A DNA stretch of 64,000 nucleotides from Lycocorax pyrrhopterus obiensis (taxonomy: Eukaryota > Chordata > Aves > Passeriformes > Paradisaeidae). The notes under the pieces are model-generated. The model was not told the origin of the DNA and made no database searches. It worked only from the letters and a program-made list of their open reading frames with translations. Shown piece by piece: positions 1-14,100 of the stretch; within the stretch, counting starts at the first letter, position 1, and the number at the start of each line of letters is the position of its first letter. Location: assembly GCA_014706295.1 (NCBI GenBank), contig JACSVZ010000011.1, forward strand, positions 9,104,163 to 9,168,162, read 5' to 3'. Both the position numbers and the translations under genes were made by a program.

Positions 1-3000
1 AGAAATAACATTTTATTAGGGTTTACTGTCAGTGATTTGCAACTATTAATTTTGTTGAAAGCCATGCCATTTCTGTCACTTCAGTCAAAGCAGGATTTGG
101 TCCAGAATTATTGACCTCTTTTAGTTGTAATGACACCTTCCCCCTCTGTTCACTTCTCTGTATTGGCAGAGGAAGATGCAGATCATCTTTATAAATCTGA
201 TAATGTCACCAAATCAAAATTTAAGGTGGGAGAGTAAAGAGGAATTACTTCTATGTTTCATGACCTGCCAAAAGAATAACCTAAACTCTGTTTGCTGCAC
301 TTTCACACAGCTGTACAGTGAAAGATCAGGCAGCCAAGGCAACAGCCAAGCTCAGAACACTTGGTTTGTTAAAAGATTTTTTCAGATCATCAGTAGGTGG
401 CTGAAGTAATTAAACTTAATACAGCATTTCTGAACAGCTCAAGGCTTAGCTTGTTACACTGAACAGTATTTTCCTCTTGGAGCAAACCCACAGAGGTTAT
501 CCAAAAGCAGGTTCAACTCAGTGGCATCTCGTGCAACCTGGCTCTGTCTCACTGGTGGGACTCTGGGGCCGTGAACACTCACACATCTTTTGTCATGATA
601 TCAGCCAAGGATTTCTTTTGCCGGCCAATTCAACACATTTGAAACATTTTGTAAAACTAGCTACCACTTCAGATCTTCTCTGTGAAGTAACTCTGAATGC
701 GCACCTTTGACCTTAAAATAATTTCTTCAGCCCAGTCTAAAATTGTGTGGGTTTAGATTCTGGCATTAAAGTAATTGCATTTTTTACCCTAGCACATTTT
801 AAAGCAGAATGGCATTGCAGTGTTTGAGATTAGCAATTATGCTTTTATCAGTATAAATACATTATTATTGAAATGAATGAATTAATATATAAAACCTCCA
901 TGTGCAGACTTAAGAAAAGTGCCAGACCAAAGAAGAAGAGATCCCTGTCTGAATGTCAAACTTCAGAAAATAATCCATCTGGTTCTATTCACAGACAGAC
1001 AGGCCACATCCCAGAGTACCTTGCAAAATCGATGCTCTCCATGCATGAGACACAAAGTCACAAAGGCAAGAATTCAGAGTTGAGCCTTGAGCCCTGTTCA
1101 TAATTTGTTTCATTGTTCCAGCACATATGAGATATGTAAGACCCCCAGCAGCTTTGAGGCTCCTGTTCCGTTCCTGCACAATAGGGGTGAGTTAAGGATT
1201 GCATTGTGTCCATATCCCCTCAGTTCTGGTGCCTGTGTAAGCTTTAAAGAAGATATTTAGGGTTATCTGAATGAGGTTTTATGATAATGTTGAAACAACA
1301 AAATAATATTTGGGAAAAATAATAAAATCCTCTCTCAAACTAAGATACATTAAAACTCCCTTAGTATATCATGCAACTCATTATGTGGGACTACACCATT
1401 CCTCTGAGCTATGAATTTACATAGTACTGGAAACCATGAGAGATATGAAAAGGCACTTGTAGCCAATTCTGTAATAAAAATATTTTTAATTTGAGAAAAT
1501 ATACTTTTGCAGAGCAGTTACTTATATGCTCAACCTAGTAAATTTCTACTTCAAAAACTAATTTTATGGAACAAAAATTTATCAAAGCTAATGCTACATA
1601 ATTTGGTTTTGCCTGTTTTTTACACTATTATTTTAATAATTATTTTGTAGTCTCATGAATCCCAGACTTTTTGGGATAGATATTGCATTAGCTAAATGGA
1701 TCACAATGACAACTACTTTTAGAAACACTCCTGTATCACAAGCACAGAATCCATCACCATGGAGTATTTAAATAGTATTAAATCCATACAGAAAAATATC
1801 ATAACTAGATGCAGTTATCACAATAAGCTGCATTCAAAAGGCTTAGAAATCCTCATACTTTACCTGTTTTCTACTTAAGTGTATAGAACATAAGAACCTT
1901 TCTGTAAAATACGTGAGAATGATACTTTCAATATTAGCAATACAGCATTAAGCTGCAGGTTGCACAAAAATTTAGAGTGCACCTTGAGGCACTCAGAGTA
2001 AAAAGGCTACCCAGGAACACAATAGGATTGTATTATGCTGATGCAATTAACGTATTATACCATTTGTCACCTTGCTGGCCCATGGAGACTCGTATTCTCT
2101 GCCTAGAAATATCTGATGGTTTTGCAGGTAACTACAGATAAGATTGTTCACAGTTCCAGAGCTCTGGGTCAAGATGACTTCTACGTCTCCCAAAACTGGA
2201 ACAAGTAGGGAATTTTAGTTAAGTATTGCTGGCTTGAGGACATCTTTAAGAATGAGGAAAGAGTCACAAGCTCAGCACAACCAGTAGAAATCCTAGAGCC
2301 CAAATTATTTTCATTTCAGGTTTCTGGATTATCAAGGCAAAAGGACTGCAATGAGATTTTATTACCCAGAAGCAAAGTTGTAAGTCGTAATGGTTCAAGA
2401 AAAATCCCGAAGAAACATAAGGTGGAACAACATGTTCTTCTGGGAGTAAAACAACCTTCAGCTTCTTTACAATAGTGGATGCCGCTTTCTGAGGGCTCTG
2501 GCTGCACTAAATCTGGCTGAACTTCTGAGAAAAGCAGTTATACTTCTCTTTTGAATACTCCTGCTGCCAGAATGCTGAGGGTACCCTTCTAATTTAGGAA
2601 AGTGGACAGGGAAGAACAAAGGAGGAGGATATAAACACTGCCTCGTCAACACCCATGTATCTTATCTTCAAATTTTCTGAGAAATGTTTCGTTTCCTCGT
2701 CTCTCCAGCTGCACAGTCACTAAATTTCTGCTAAAGTGAATGAGGAAAAACTGTTATTTTGGGGCTCTGTCTTGGCATTTAACACATGAGACTTCTGTTG
2801 GTGAGGTAATCTTAGCTTGCCTTGCACTTGTTGCTGCCATATGGAATTTAGAGCAACCTTTGACTCTGGTTTCTTCTCTCTGTCCTATTCTGATCCTGCT
2901 ATCTCCACTACCAACTGCATTAACACATTTCCAAACTGTGCTTACTGTGCAGCAGTATACCTAGGTCAGCTTCTAATCAATTACTGTAAGAGTCTTCCTG

Positions 3001-4248
3001 ACAAATTTGCTACACCCTTGCTCTCAAAAATGGAGACTTATGAGAATCAAGTAGCTCATGTGATTTTCTCATTTTTCCCAAATTTTCTCATTACTCCGAT
3101 GTTTGTTACATTTCTTGAATTCATTAATGTATTTCACACTAATGCTCAGTTTGCACAGCCAGTCTGCAATACAACTGAAAAATACCAGCATTACTATGAT
3201 CACAGAAGCATTTGATGATTTTTTTAACTTTAAAACAAGCTTTTACGGCAAGACAATTCATAGTCTCACACAAGAATGTACAAAACCAAAAGGTCAGAAG
3301 CTCTCTCCTGGCACTCAGCCTCAGAGGCACATAGAAGATCACACACACACATACTCAACAAAAGGTTTTCACTCGGAATTTGAAGTTCTGCTCTTGGGCA
3401 CACTTGGACCATCATTCACAGAACCCACAACTAAAGCTTTCTTTCCCCTACACCCCCGTGGTTTGAAAGAACTTGCATTCTCCAAGCCAGCTGGTCACTC
3501 CTTTTCTCCAGTGGCTTCACCTCTTTCGCCCAATATATGAGGGAGCTGGAACCCATTCCTAAAGTAATTTTAACTTACTTTTTCTACCTCCTGCATAATT
3601 TTGAAAGGAAAAATTGTCTTCCGCTGAAGTTACTCTATATTGGCCTAAGGAGCTTTGAGATTGTCTCATAGAACTTTTAACAAAGTAGCAAGCAATCTTT
3701 GTTCAGATAAATAAGCACTTAAACTTAGGTGCAAAGGTACCAAGGTGCCTAATCCTGTCCAATTCAACGGGATTCTAGTACTTAATTCCCATGTTGTGCA
3801 CCTCAGAGATTTTGGCACAAAGGAAATGAGATGAAACTTAGTTTCCCATGAAACTTCATGTCACGTTTGGTACAGGAACGGTTTGGCAAATGCACAGGCA
3901 AAGACACCTGACTGCCACAGGCAGGGAGGTGAGCACTAACTCTGCAGCTTCTGCATCAGACATGTTGCACTGCCGAGCAGAACAATTGTTAAATACTTTT
4001 AAAAGCTAGACTCCAAATGCACAGAAAATGGCTATGGGATTAAGCCATATACGATTTTTAAAGATATCTTTTGTCTCTGCAGCATCTGTTCTCATTATGA
4101 ACTCATTTTCTTATCTATGCTTGGGTCTATTTCTTAAACCTGAACACAGGACAAATATTTCCACTGGCTTGCATGGGTAACTGAGTCTGAAAATAATACT
4201 TTCAATATGGTTAATTCATCAGGAAAATAAAAAATACATTTGCACAAT
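1..4248. other. Non-coding AT-rich stretch, no gene seen
   Basis: No frame here reads like a known protein. The longest open frames (132 and 145 codons on the plus strand at 2817-3215 and 3103-3540) overlap one another in different frames, lack any domain I recognise and have low-complexity, random-looking composition. There is no CpG cluster, no RNA gene and no recognisable transposon. Positions 780-890 are rich in ATTA-type words and could be a weak regulatory island, but nothing decisive is visible. Confidence 0.6.
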
Positions 4249-4280
4249 TTTAGTACTTCTCTTCCTTTAGTACTTCTCTT
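4249..4280. repeat. 15-bp tandem duplication, period 17
   Basis: The word TTTAGTACTTCTCTT occurs at 4249-4263 and again at 4266-4280, separated by CC. It is a perfect two-copy direct repeat, most simply a replication-slippage duplication. It sits just left of a 16-bp palindrome at 4292-4307. Confidence 0.85.
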
Positions 4281-4291
4281 ACTTTACTGTA

Positions 4292-4307
4292 AATGTAAAT
4301 TTACATT
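4292..4307. repeat. Perfect 16-bp palindrome
   Basis: AATGTAAATTTACATT equals its own reverse complement. It is AT-rich and stops at mismatches on both sides. It could be a POU or homeodomain dimer site, or simply chance. Its adjacency to the tandem duplication suggests a slippage-prone spot. Confidence 0.7.
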
Positions 4308-4439
4308 ACTTTGTAACTTCTGCTTACATTTATCTATATAATCTCAGCATCTTTAACAAATTAACAATAAGTATCAGTGAAAAACAAGTTATATCCACTT
4401 GAAATAAATTAAGATGCTATTTATATCTGAGACACATTC

Positions 4440-5110
4440 TTCCCAGTCATGATGGGACTGATGTAAGACCATCACTTCAGTCAGATATTCCTGTCTCTCA
4501 GACATTTCCTTGCTCTCTCTTGCCAAAGTTTCTTGTTAACTGTTCATGAAAGGTCTTCCTAGAGACTGATCTGCTGCATGGGGTCCTGAGCATGACTCTC
4601 TTTATTCATGCTGAGATCATATCTACTGATTTTCTAGCTCTTCTCCTCCAGGTTCAGTGCTGCAGTCCCTTCCTTTTTGAAGTTTCTATTTTCATAGATG
4701 ACCATTACTTTCTTATATTTAATTCCTCCTAAGTGCTGTAATTTCCCAAATGTTTTTAATTCCATAAGCTGTTTCCTGTGATCTTCTCCAGACTACTTCT
4801 CAGCATGGTTTTCAGCTTTCTCTGGGGCTATATTTTTTTTTATCCACCTCTTCCTCTCCTCTCTCTTCCCTCAGCATACAACAGCGCTGGCCTCCTTCAG
4901 CCATAGCTCATTTGTCTGTTTAGCATCTGTTTGTCATTCATACCCCTTGATGTTAGAACACTCATCTTTTTCATATTCTCATCTCTAGCCCACTGTGAAT
5001 AGTTGCACAATGCCTTAGATTCACCATAAGCCTTTAGTGCTATTTCTTCTATTAGGATATTTGCATCCTTATCTCCAATGCTCTCCTATTTTCCCGGGAA
5101 GTTTTAATAT
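4440..5110. other. Pyrimidine-rich block, possible eroded repeat
   Basis: The plus strand is unusually rich in C and T here (many CTTCTC, TTCCTC and TCTCTTCC words), so the minus strand is purine-rich, as old LINE coding sequence often is. No frame stays open and I recognise no reverse-transcriptase motif. A decayed retroelement read on the minus strand is possible but unproven. A simple composition drift is the alternative. Confidence 0.25.
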
Positions 5111-7100
5111 TGTCACTACTGTTTTAAATTTACTGTTTCCTGCAGCTGATCTTTAATTAGAAAGCTGTAATGGGACAGTGTATTTGCAGAAGCCTCATTT
5201 GTCCAGACTCCATGTATAAGGATCTGCTCCTAAACACAGAGTTTGTCAAAATGCAGGTCTTCCATTACTTTTGTTACAGACAAGGGAGACCACTGAAAAT
5301 ATCCTAATTTGTCCCAATACTCAGAATTCACAAACACCACAAATAAACTGGCATCACTTCATGGACATAACATTGCAGAATTTACTTTGGATACAACAAT
5401 TGCCAAAATTGGTATGTAGTAGCCATGCTCTTCCAAGCTTTCTCTGTTCCGTTTCTTTACGCAGCTGTGAACCATTGCAAGCTAAACAAGGTAAAATTTT
5501 TACAGAATGTTCTATCCTGAGGCTAAATGATTTTTTTTTCCCATTGCCCTGAAATTATTGTAATCAGAATTTATTCTCAAAAAAACTTGAAGGCCATAAT
5601 CATATATCAAGGCCCAGTTGTGACACGTAAATACACCCATTTTTTATACAACATAAGAAAGCTTGCAAGCCATGCATCTGAGTGATACAGTGAATACAAA
5701 ACAGATGAGGAAAGCCCAAGGTAACAGTGAGATGATAATGGCTGGTGTAATAAGCAGTGCTACTGCACCTCAACTGCTTGGCTATGATTAAACTAATGTA
5801 ATAACTGCTACCATGCTAAGAAAAGGCATCAAGAGCAGAATGGTGGTTTATTGTCTGCTCTCTTCTGTAATTTACTCAGCACCAAAGTATTTATTAGAAA
5901 CATATTTATTGTGTACTCATTTTTGGATGTGCCATATGTTCCTCTACTGATGATGTAATAATTTGTGTTTACTTTTTTTTTAAGTGCTGTATAAAAGGAC
6001 TAAAGACAAAACCGGAAAAAGTCACCAGATATCAGTGCTGAATGTGAGATCAGTTTCATAGGAAGACAGTCATGCCCTTAACAAGAAGTTTGCTCTAATG
6101 AAATGAAGGAGATCAAAGATGATAGAAAGCAAAGCTATGTAATGAAACAGTGATTTAAGAAGCCTGGGACATTCATTTTATTTTCATTGTATGATAGGTT
6201 ACTTGCCTTACAGTTTGGTATTGTTTATTCTGGTGTCTGTACATGGTTTTGATTATATTAATTACATTATTGGCCAAATTCTAAACTGTTGTAAATCAAA
6301 ATTACTATTCTGACTCCAGTGAATGACAGTGACTTATACCAGCTGATAATCTACCCTTCAATGCCTTACAAATTCAGGATAAAGACCTTGCAAGCCTTCT
6401 AAAAAGTTTGTTTGTTTGTGAAAATCTTACAATTTATTGCTGTTTTGCAAATGGATAGAATTTCTTGCTGTAAATACTTTAATTACTATTATAAAATGAA
6501 TTGAAATTTAATTAAAGATGAAAAAAAGCACAGTGGAAATTTTTAAGAGGATAAAACCAGCGAGAAACACTCCCAGATTTGAATGTCATTTTAACAGTAA
6601 TTTGAACCAACATCTGAAAAGTGTTATGTAATTTTAAACATATACTAAAAATTATTTTCTTCCAGCTTAGAGCAAGTGCAGACTCAATAGTTGTTCCAAA
6701 GCTTTTAGTTATTTCCCCCCTCAATCTCTAGACGTAAACAAACAAGAATGCTAATTTAAAAAGTTACTTCAGGCAATAATCTTGTCAAAGTAGTTAAAGA
6801 GGGTTAGACTCAATCATCAGAAGGTAGGGTAACCTCTAGAGAAAGCATTCATCATGTAAACACATTGCATTTATTCAATCAGTGATTCTCCAACAGTTTG
6901 AAACAAATGCCTTGGATATTATTGAAGAAGATTACTTTTTCTCTTAATGAGACAATCAAAGGTGTGTTTGATTCTCTTAAGGTATAAAATGAACATGACA
7001 CTGTTCCAAAAGGCATTTATGATACTAAATAAGTGGGCAGGTTTTACTGAAGATTGTTGTACCCTCAATCTCCTAAATTTTCCTTGTTTCTCAGAGACAG
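5111..7100. other. Non-coding stretch, no gene seen
   Basis: This stretch is AT-rich with stops in all frames. Around 6271-6350 the text (GGCCAAATTCT followed by GACTCCAGTGAATGACAGTGACTTATACCAG in pieces) has the flavour of an ancient amniote dispersed repeat, but I cannot name a family. Nothing else stands out. Confidence 0.55.
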
Positions 7101-7740
7101 TCACCAATGGCTCCATATGCTGTTTCTCCACTGTGACAGCAGGTTTATGGAGGGCCCAGGACCAAAGGGGAAAGCTAAACCTGATTTCTACAAGGACTCC
7201 AGACTAGTTTGTGTGCAGGCACTGTCAGCATGTCAACAGCTCGGCTGTGGGCTTCCGTGAAAAAGGAACGTAAACTCAACAGGTTTTATTTGGGAACAGC
7301 TGAAGGGTTGGACACCAAATGCGTTGCTCAGGGTCTAAGCAGGCTACACACACATCTGGAGGGCCCTCTTGAAGGTGACTGAGGCCTTTGAGCAGGCAGA
7401 GCTGTGGTGGGGCCAATGCACCGGGGCCTCAGGGGGCACCTGCCCTGAAGTTTGGGCACAGCCAATGACACCTGTAAGATTTCAGCCTAGAAAGCATTTT
7501 CAACGCAGTGCAAAATGGCAAGAACTTGAATGCCTCTTGAAAGAAAGCAAGCTCCAGTGAAGATGGAACCCCCTCTTGTGCTGACACAGAGATTGTTCAT
7601 GGGGCCCTCTGTGAAAATCAGCAAAATCCCTAGGGAAGCTGACAGCTCTGTTCCATTGACACTCACTGGCTCCCCTTGTGTGCATATTTAGGTAGCTACC
7701 TTCAAAAGAGACCCTCCGTGTTGCAGTGAGTGACATATTG
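7100..7740. other. GC-richer islet without a clear gene
   Basis: This block is visibly richer in G and C than its surroundings. Several 60-80-codon frames on both strands overlap and look random. There is no CpG cluster, so it is not a promoter island. It could be an old retroelement fragment, an LTR remnant or a non-coding exon; the sequence does not decide. A CTCF-like word is noted separately at 7426-7439. Confidence 0.3.
7426..7439 (+). promoter_or_regulatory. Candidate CTCF site
   Basis: The word GCCTCAGGGGGCAC resembles the CTCF core, whose hallmark is an AGGGGGC or AGAGGGC block preceded by C-rich positions. One important upstream C is T here. Chance occurrence is quite possible. Confidence 0.25.
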
Positions 7741-8576
7741 AGGATTTGTATTCATGGTGTAGCTCAATATGCAAGTCCAAATGAACTTAATGTTCTGTAA
7801 TTTACGCCTTTCTTTTTAAGACAACATGTCCTCATGTTTTTCCAAGAATAGATGCATAACTTAGTCTTTTGGGCACTGATCCATTTTACACATTTCCTGA
7901 TCTGCCCTTGTGTTACTGGAAAACATTTTCCAGGATGAAAGCTCAGTTTGTGCAAGAAATAAAATCAATTCAATTGAACAGAGATGATGGTTGCACAAAC
8001 GTGTGTATATTGTGTTAAGCACAAATGTCTCACATTTATCAATATAATTTAGAATCAACCAGATAAATTTCTTCTAATGGACAAAACTTCTAATAGTATA
8101 TTTGAATAACACTTCCATTGAACTTAGAACAGCCTGTGGTCCGCATAATGTTTCAAATAGGAGTGCTAAAATGGTACATTTCTTTCCCATTGAACAAAGA
8201 TTTTATGTTTCTGGCAACGGTTTTGTAAGATAATGTACTTGTTAGCCAAAAAAACCACTCAGAAAATAACCTTACTCCTACTTTGATGTACAAGTATAAC
8301 AACAGTTTTTTACAAATGGATATGACCCATCCTATTTTTACACATTATATTCTGGTTTTTCAAATGTCAAAGATTCATATCTGAGTGAAGGGCTTCTCCA
8401 CGGATCACATTTCCCTACTTTTTTCTAGGCTACCCTCAAGATGAATGAACTTTATCTTTTCAGGAAGTTAAATTTTTTATTTAAAATGTGAAATATAGTT
8501 GAGTCCCAGGGTTAAGTGCATGGTTTCAAAGCTGATATGCTTTCAACATATGGCTCTCTTATTCCCAGCTGCATTT
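7741..8576. other. Non-coding stretch, nothing recognised
   Basis: AT-rich sequence with no open frame above about 65 codons and no motif cluster worth naming. Confidence 0.6.
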
Positions 8577-8654
8577 AACATTCTTTTATCTTGAAACATT
8601 TTACTCAATTTCTCAAACATTCTTTTATCTTGAAACATTTTACTCAATTTCTCA
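8577..8654. repeat. Perfect 39-bp tandem duplication
   Basis: Positions 8577-8615 are repeated base for base at 8616-8654. The copies diverge immediately outside, so exactly two units exist. Identity over 39 bp means the duplication is recent relative to the surrounding sequence, and it is a likely length polymorphism. Confidence 0.95.
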
Positions 8655-10989
8655 GAAATGCCATTTGTTTAAGAAAAAATAATAAAATTTTTGAGAATCA
8701 AGTCTCCAGCAGGATATCTGTTTACTCTGTTTATACACAGGACACAACCCTGGCAACAACTTAACTCCAGCAAGTTGGAGAAATTCCACCTGGACTAAGT
8801 GTCCCACAATCAAATTGGCTGTGTGCTCCAGAAGATGGTTCACTATCAGATGACAACTGAGAGTATGTTGCATTTCCCTTTGCATCAAGAGAAATACAAT
8901 AATTTATGCAGGAATTTTACATATGCAAGTGGGCCTAAATTATTCCACTCTGTGCTCAGCCTTGCTCTCAGAGCACTTTATGGGGCAACTTTTACAGAGC
9001 CCCACGTCAGACTGGGATTCCCACTGAATCTGGCAACAGTGCACTACCTCCCAGACGATATACATTTCATTAATAAACCACTCCCAGATGTTTCCCTGTT
9101 AAATATTTCAGTTGAGGAATCAGGACCTACAAGACACAAAATCTAAATAAACAGAAAATATTTAAGTGTTTCACAGTTACTCATAAGAGAAATGCTAAGA
9201 CATGCTTTTGGAAACTATGATACTTCCAATATCATTAGGACAGCCAATCCTGACTAAACAAAAGAATTTGAGAGCGACAATAATTAAAACATGAATATAG
9301 ATTTTGTGATGGCCAGCACTGTTTCATTAATGAAAGCATTCTGTTAAGCAATCTGGATAAGATCCAGAGTGTTCCCCCCACAGAAAAAGCGATACCTCTT
9401 GCAATTCCTGGCATCAGGTGCATAGTAATGGTATTAAACAGCAAGATAAGGCTACTCGATCTATTAAAATTACAAGAAATAAACAACTATTGAAGATACT
9501 TACAATTAGGATACTCTTTAAAAGGCTGAATTGAGTGCCACTTCCTTCTTATTCCCTGAGTCTCACATCCAGCCAGTTCTGCCCTTACACCTGCACAAGA
9601 CAAAAAGGAAAGGTTTAAGGTTTTAATGAAAAAACAGGCATCTAATATGGCCTAATCAGTCATACAGATGTGGCAGCATCCTCCTGCCTTGCAGATTCTC
9701 AGTGAATATTCTAGCCCCCTCCTAGACACCTTCTGTATCAATTTTCTCACCTACTCCTATTAAGTTTTTAATATAGAATTTCTACAATTATGCAGCAATA
9801 ACAGAATTATTGCAGAAATATTTCTACAGTACTGTAGAAAAATTTACTAGAGCTGAAATTCAAAATTTGCTTTCACACAGGAGGGCATAAACCCAACATT
9901 TCATATTGCAGTGCAGAGGCAGCCCCCTTAGACCAATCACTCTAATCTGGATACAAATATCTTTTTTTTCCAGAAAAGTTCAATTTTTAGAACTTAAAGA
10001 GTGTTATTTGAACCCTTCTCTTTTTAATGAGACGATATTTTCTGTTAAAAGACATTTTTTCTCAAATGATTCTTAATATTGCCTTACAAAACATAGATTT
10101 GTCACGAGAAAAGGTAGCTAAAGTGCATTGCACAGCCCCTTGTTTCCCGTAATGTTCCACTGAATTTCATAGAAATAATCTACTGGAGAACTACGACTCA
10201 ACGTGAATAATTGTGAGACTCTGCCTGCCATGTATCTATCATGATCATCTCGGATAGCTACAGTCCATGGTATCCAAACTGTGCAAAATGGCACAAAACT
10301 GCACAACAGCTACAAAAACAACTAAGATTGATTTTCTAGTACCATTAGGTCTATCACACTCAACTATCTTAAAAAGTGAATAATAATAATAATTTTAAAA
10401 ATTACAAAAAAAAGACTAACTAAGGCTACAAGGGCATAAAAACCAATGATGACAGACTACTGTGATGACAGTTCAAAAGGGATATAATTTATTTGTGAGA
10501 TTTAAACATGTACTACTAATACTTTTATTAAATGGTAAACCTACACTTTGGAGATTTCTGATCATGGCATATATTGGAATTTACATTAAGGAGAGGTGGC
10601 TACTCATAGACATTACTATTTATAAATTATATCTCTTTTATGTAATATACACACTACCGGAATTATTTAAAGGAGTGCTGATATTGAAAAACAACTATTG
10701 ATTAAAAGACAAAAACAATCCCCAGGAAAATTAAGCATTGAAATCAGACAAAAACATCAAATAAAAGAATGAGCAGTACCCGTAACTTGGAGTACCACTT
10801 CCTAAGAAACACATACAGTAGCAAAATCTATTTTAATTGCATATGGGGACTTTGCCTGGATTATGCCCAGGCACATGACAAACCACTACCAAGTCCCCTG
10901 TTGGGAGTAAAGGACAAAAAGGGCTTTTACTTGGCTTGTTGTCACTTTTCTCAGGAACAATAAGTCAGTCACTAGTCACAAAACAAGAG
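8655..10989. other. Non-coding stretch, no gene seen
   Basis: The largest frame (115 codons, plus strand, 8799-9146) overlaps a minus-strand frame and matches nothing I know. A short (AAT)n run lies at 10379-10393. No RNA gene or transposon is recognised. Confidence 0.6.
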
Positions 10990-11110
10990 TCCTCTGCATC
11001 AAGCCAGCCACCCCCCAGGGAGGCCCTGGCTGGCAGCAGTTCCAGGCAGCTCCAGCTTCCCGGTGCCCAGAGCTGGGGGCTGCCAGCCCCTCTCCGTGGC
11101 ACCAGCTAAA
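10990..11110. other. Short GC-rich, hairpin-prone islet
   Basis: About 120 bp of C/G-rich sequence sits in AT-rich DNA. It contains an inverted repeat with 7-bp arms (GCCAGCC at 11003-11009, GGCTGGC at 11028-11034) and a second GCTGGGGG...CCAGCCCC pairing further right. It has only a couple of CpGs, so it is not a CpG island. It could be a structured retroelement end or a regulatory islet. Confidence 0.35.
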
Positions 11111-14100
11111 CTGGGCTCCCCAGTCATCCCCTCTCTTTATAACTCTTCCTCATCGCTCTGGACCACGTTGTTTTTAAAAGTTATTGCATAGCAAAGAGAG
11201 GCTGTTTAAGACTCCAAGTCATGAAATATTCTCCTGATTACGGAGTAATCACATTCTATATTTCCAAATGGGACAAGTTTCATTGCCTCTGGCAACAGCA
11301 ATACGTACAAGCCTACCACATCATGAGTGGGCTCAGAGTAATCAATGGTTGACTGGCTAAATAAAGGACAAAAACTATCACTGGGGCCCCAGCAAGGATC
11401 ATGATAAAGGACACAGAAGGCTTCTGACTCCTTAAGAGCCTAGAAGGCACAGAGGTCCTATGTAAGCACTCAGCTAGTGCATTTCGAACATCCCACAGAT
11501 GTCAGCAAAGGTTGACCATAAAATCAAGGGATCTTCTCAGCCTGGTGAAACAGAAACAATCTCAGCTACCCAAAAACTCTGTTTTAATGAAAAATGGGGG
11601 AAACAAGACACAGAAAGAGATCATTTGCAGTACACGTTTTTAAATACTTTTTTAGCCATCTTTAAAGACAAGAGGAGGAGTCCCTTGTCTTTCCCATTGT
11701 GTCATTTGTCATCATGGTACTACCATAAGGACTTGACCTCTCTCCACTTTCTGAGTTCCTAATCTGGTGATGCTATTGCTCAAAATGATATTTTATTTCC
11801 CCAAGAATCACACATTAGTTGAACTAATGCTTGATAAGGAGGGTTCATTATGACATTATTCAACATTTTGTATACTTGCATTAGAACCTGTTCTGTTTTC
11901 CACTGCAAAGCTAAATATTTTTTGCATGAAACAGAGAATCTTATCTGTGGATTGGTATTGTATATGAATATTCTTCCATTAATACTTCATAAGTTTTTCA
12001 ACTAATCTCAGAACAACCATATTTGCTTTTCTTATAGTATGGTATCAGTTTTATATCTTAAAAGATTTGTAGGTGTTCTCCAAAGATTTGTAGGAGTTCT
12101 CCATCAAATATAGTAATATCATCTTGACAGAAGATAAAAAAAAAGGCAAATTATTATATGACTTCTAGATACATCAGAAAAAAATGATATCTAGACCGTA
12201 AAAATTCCCATGCTTATAATTTGCCTATTTTTATAATACGTCATAATTTCTACATTTTCAATACCACTGCACGAGAAAACAGCTGAATTGTTACTTTCCC
12301 TTAGAATTATGTCTGAAATGCTTATAAATAGTTGATTCCCACATTTTCAAAGTTCCTTAAAAATGCAATGTGCATTAGTTTGCACACAATGCACTAATTA
12401 ACACAATTAACACTGTTTATATTTGTAATCCTACCTAGAATCCATCTTTGCATTAGTTCCAGGCCAGAAAAGATGCTAAATGCAGTATTTTCATAACTGC
12501 AAGGAACAGATAATAGAAAAGCTATAGGTTGGATTTCTCTGCTCTATTAATAACACACGCAACAATGTAAGCAATTTAACTCCTTTAAACAACTTTGATC
12601 CCACCATTGTGTTTCATGCCTTTGTTACAAAGTGACAACAACAGTTTCAATATCAATAATAAAATGTAAAAATAAAAGTTAAGAACAAAACCAGACATCC
12701 CAAGTGCTTATTCTTCAATGGCAAGAAGGATGAGGAACCAAAGAAAAGGCCCTCACATCTGCACAAACACTGCCTGTTAAATTGTTTTTCACACAACTTC
12801 AGAGTAAATATCCTTTGGCAATGAATTAGTTCCAGGTCTTACGTAGAAACGTTAATGCAACATATCTCAAATATGGGCATTTAATTGTTTTTGTAATTAT
12901 ACATTCTGACTCTCAAAACAATACTATGCCCAAATAAGTGTGTGCAATTTTTTGGGGTTACTTTCGGAGAACTTCCTTAAGGTTTTGTTTTACCAGTTTC
13001 TCTGATTTTTTTCTTGAAATGGTATCCAACCCCCAAGGCAACTTTAATAAAGTCAATGAAATTATACAGGTAGAAAGGACAAAAATGCAGTCTCTGGATT
13101 ATAGTGACAACGCCAGTCTCACCATTAAGCCTGACACAAGAACCTTTTAATTTAAATGTAATCTCCAAAAGACCAAATTACCAGCAACATGTTCTCATTA
13201 ATTCCTGTAAGGGATGCTCAAGATTTGACCCCTTATTGTTCTCCTTATCGAGAAGTGGCTGAGTCATAGTATTAATAAGCCATCACTCATTTAAGTGGTC
13301 ATTCACTGCTGGGCGGGGAAAAGATAGGCTCATCCTTTTGAAGTGGGAATGGGCAAGCAAGGCTGCTGTAATAGGCTGTGATTATTTTCACTATGAATGC
13401 TCTCCCAGCTTTCAAAAATTAAAAGGAGCACTCATTTTCCTGCTTGAGTATTTCTCACACTGGCAAAAAAATGAACACTTTGAAATGTAAATGATTTAAT
13501 CTTTGCAAACCCCTGCTTCAGAGGGAGGTACAGCTTCATTTACAAAATGAAGACATTTTAGGAAATGATTATCATTGTAAAATTGAGGTCAGCAGGGAGT
13601 CCGAGTTCAAACTCTTAGAATATCAGCAGTGTAACAAGTTTGATCTTCCTTACTGCATTGCTTGCATTTGCTTCTCTGGGTTCCAGCAGAGAGCCATTGT
13701 CAGTCGGAACTTGTTCCCACTCATTTCCCTTGGTTAAATAAAATAGTTATGCTTATTACTTAGAGTTAGCCAGTCCAATAAAATTTAGGGCTAATCTAAA
13801 AATAAAAAAGGGAAGTTGAAATTTATTTTGATTAATGTATACACTATGTGCATATTCAACTTAGAACATTTAAAGGCTGACAGCGCTGAGGACAATTTTT
13901 TTTTAATGCTTAGTTCAGGCAGTAGCATTGGGCAGTGCTACTATACTGTCCTACCAAGGTTTCAGAAGGAGACCACCCATAATGGTGAGAGAATATTTCA
14001 TTTAAAATTTAAACATTAAATCCTTAATCTCTCTTCTACAACATCCAAGCTGAATGACAATTATTGTTGCTGGCATTATAGGGTTTTATGGTATCAGTCA

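Noticed and set aside
2817..3540. 132- and 145-codon plus-strand frames
   Set aside because: They overlap in different registers, show no domain, and composition looks random. Frames of this size occur by chance in 64 kb.
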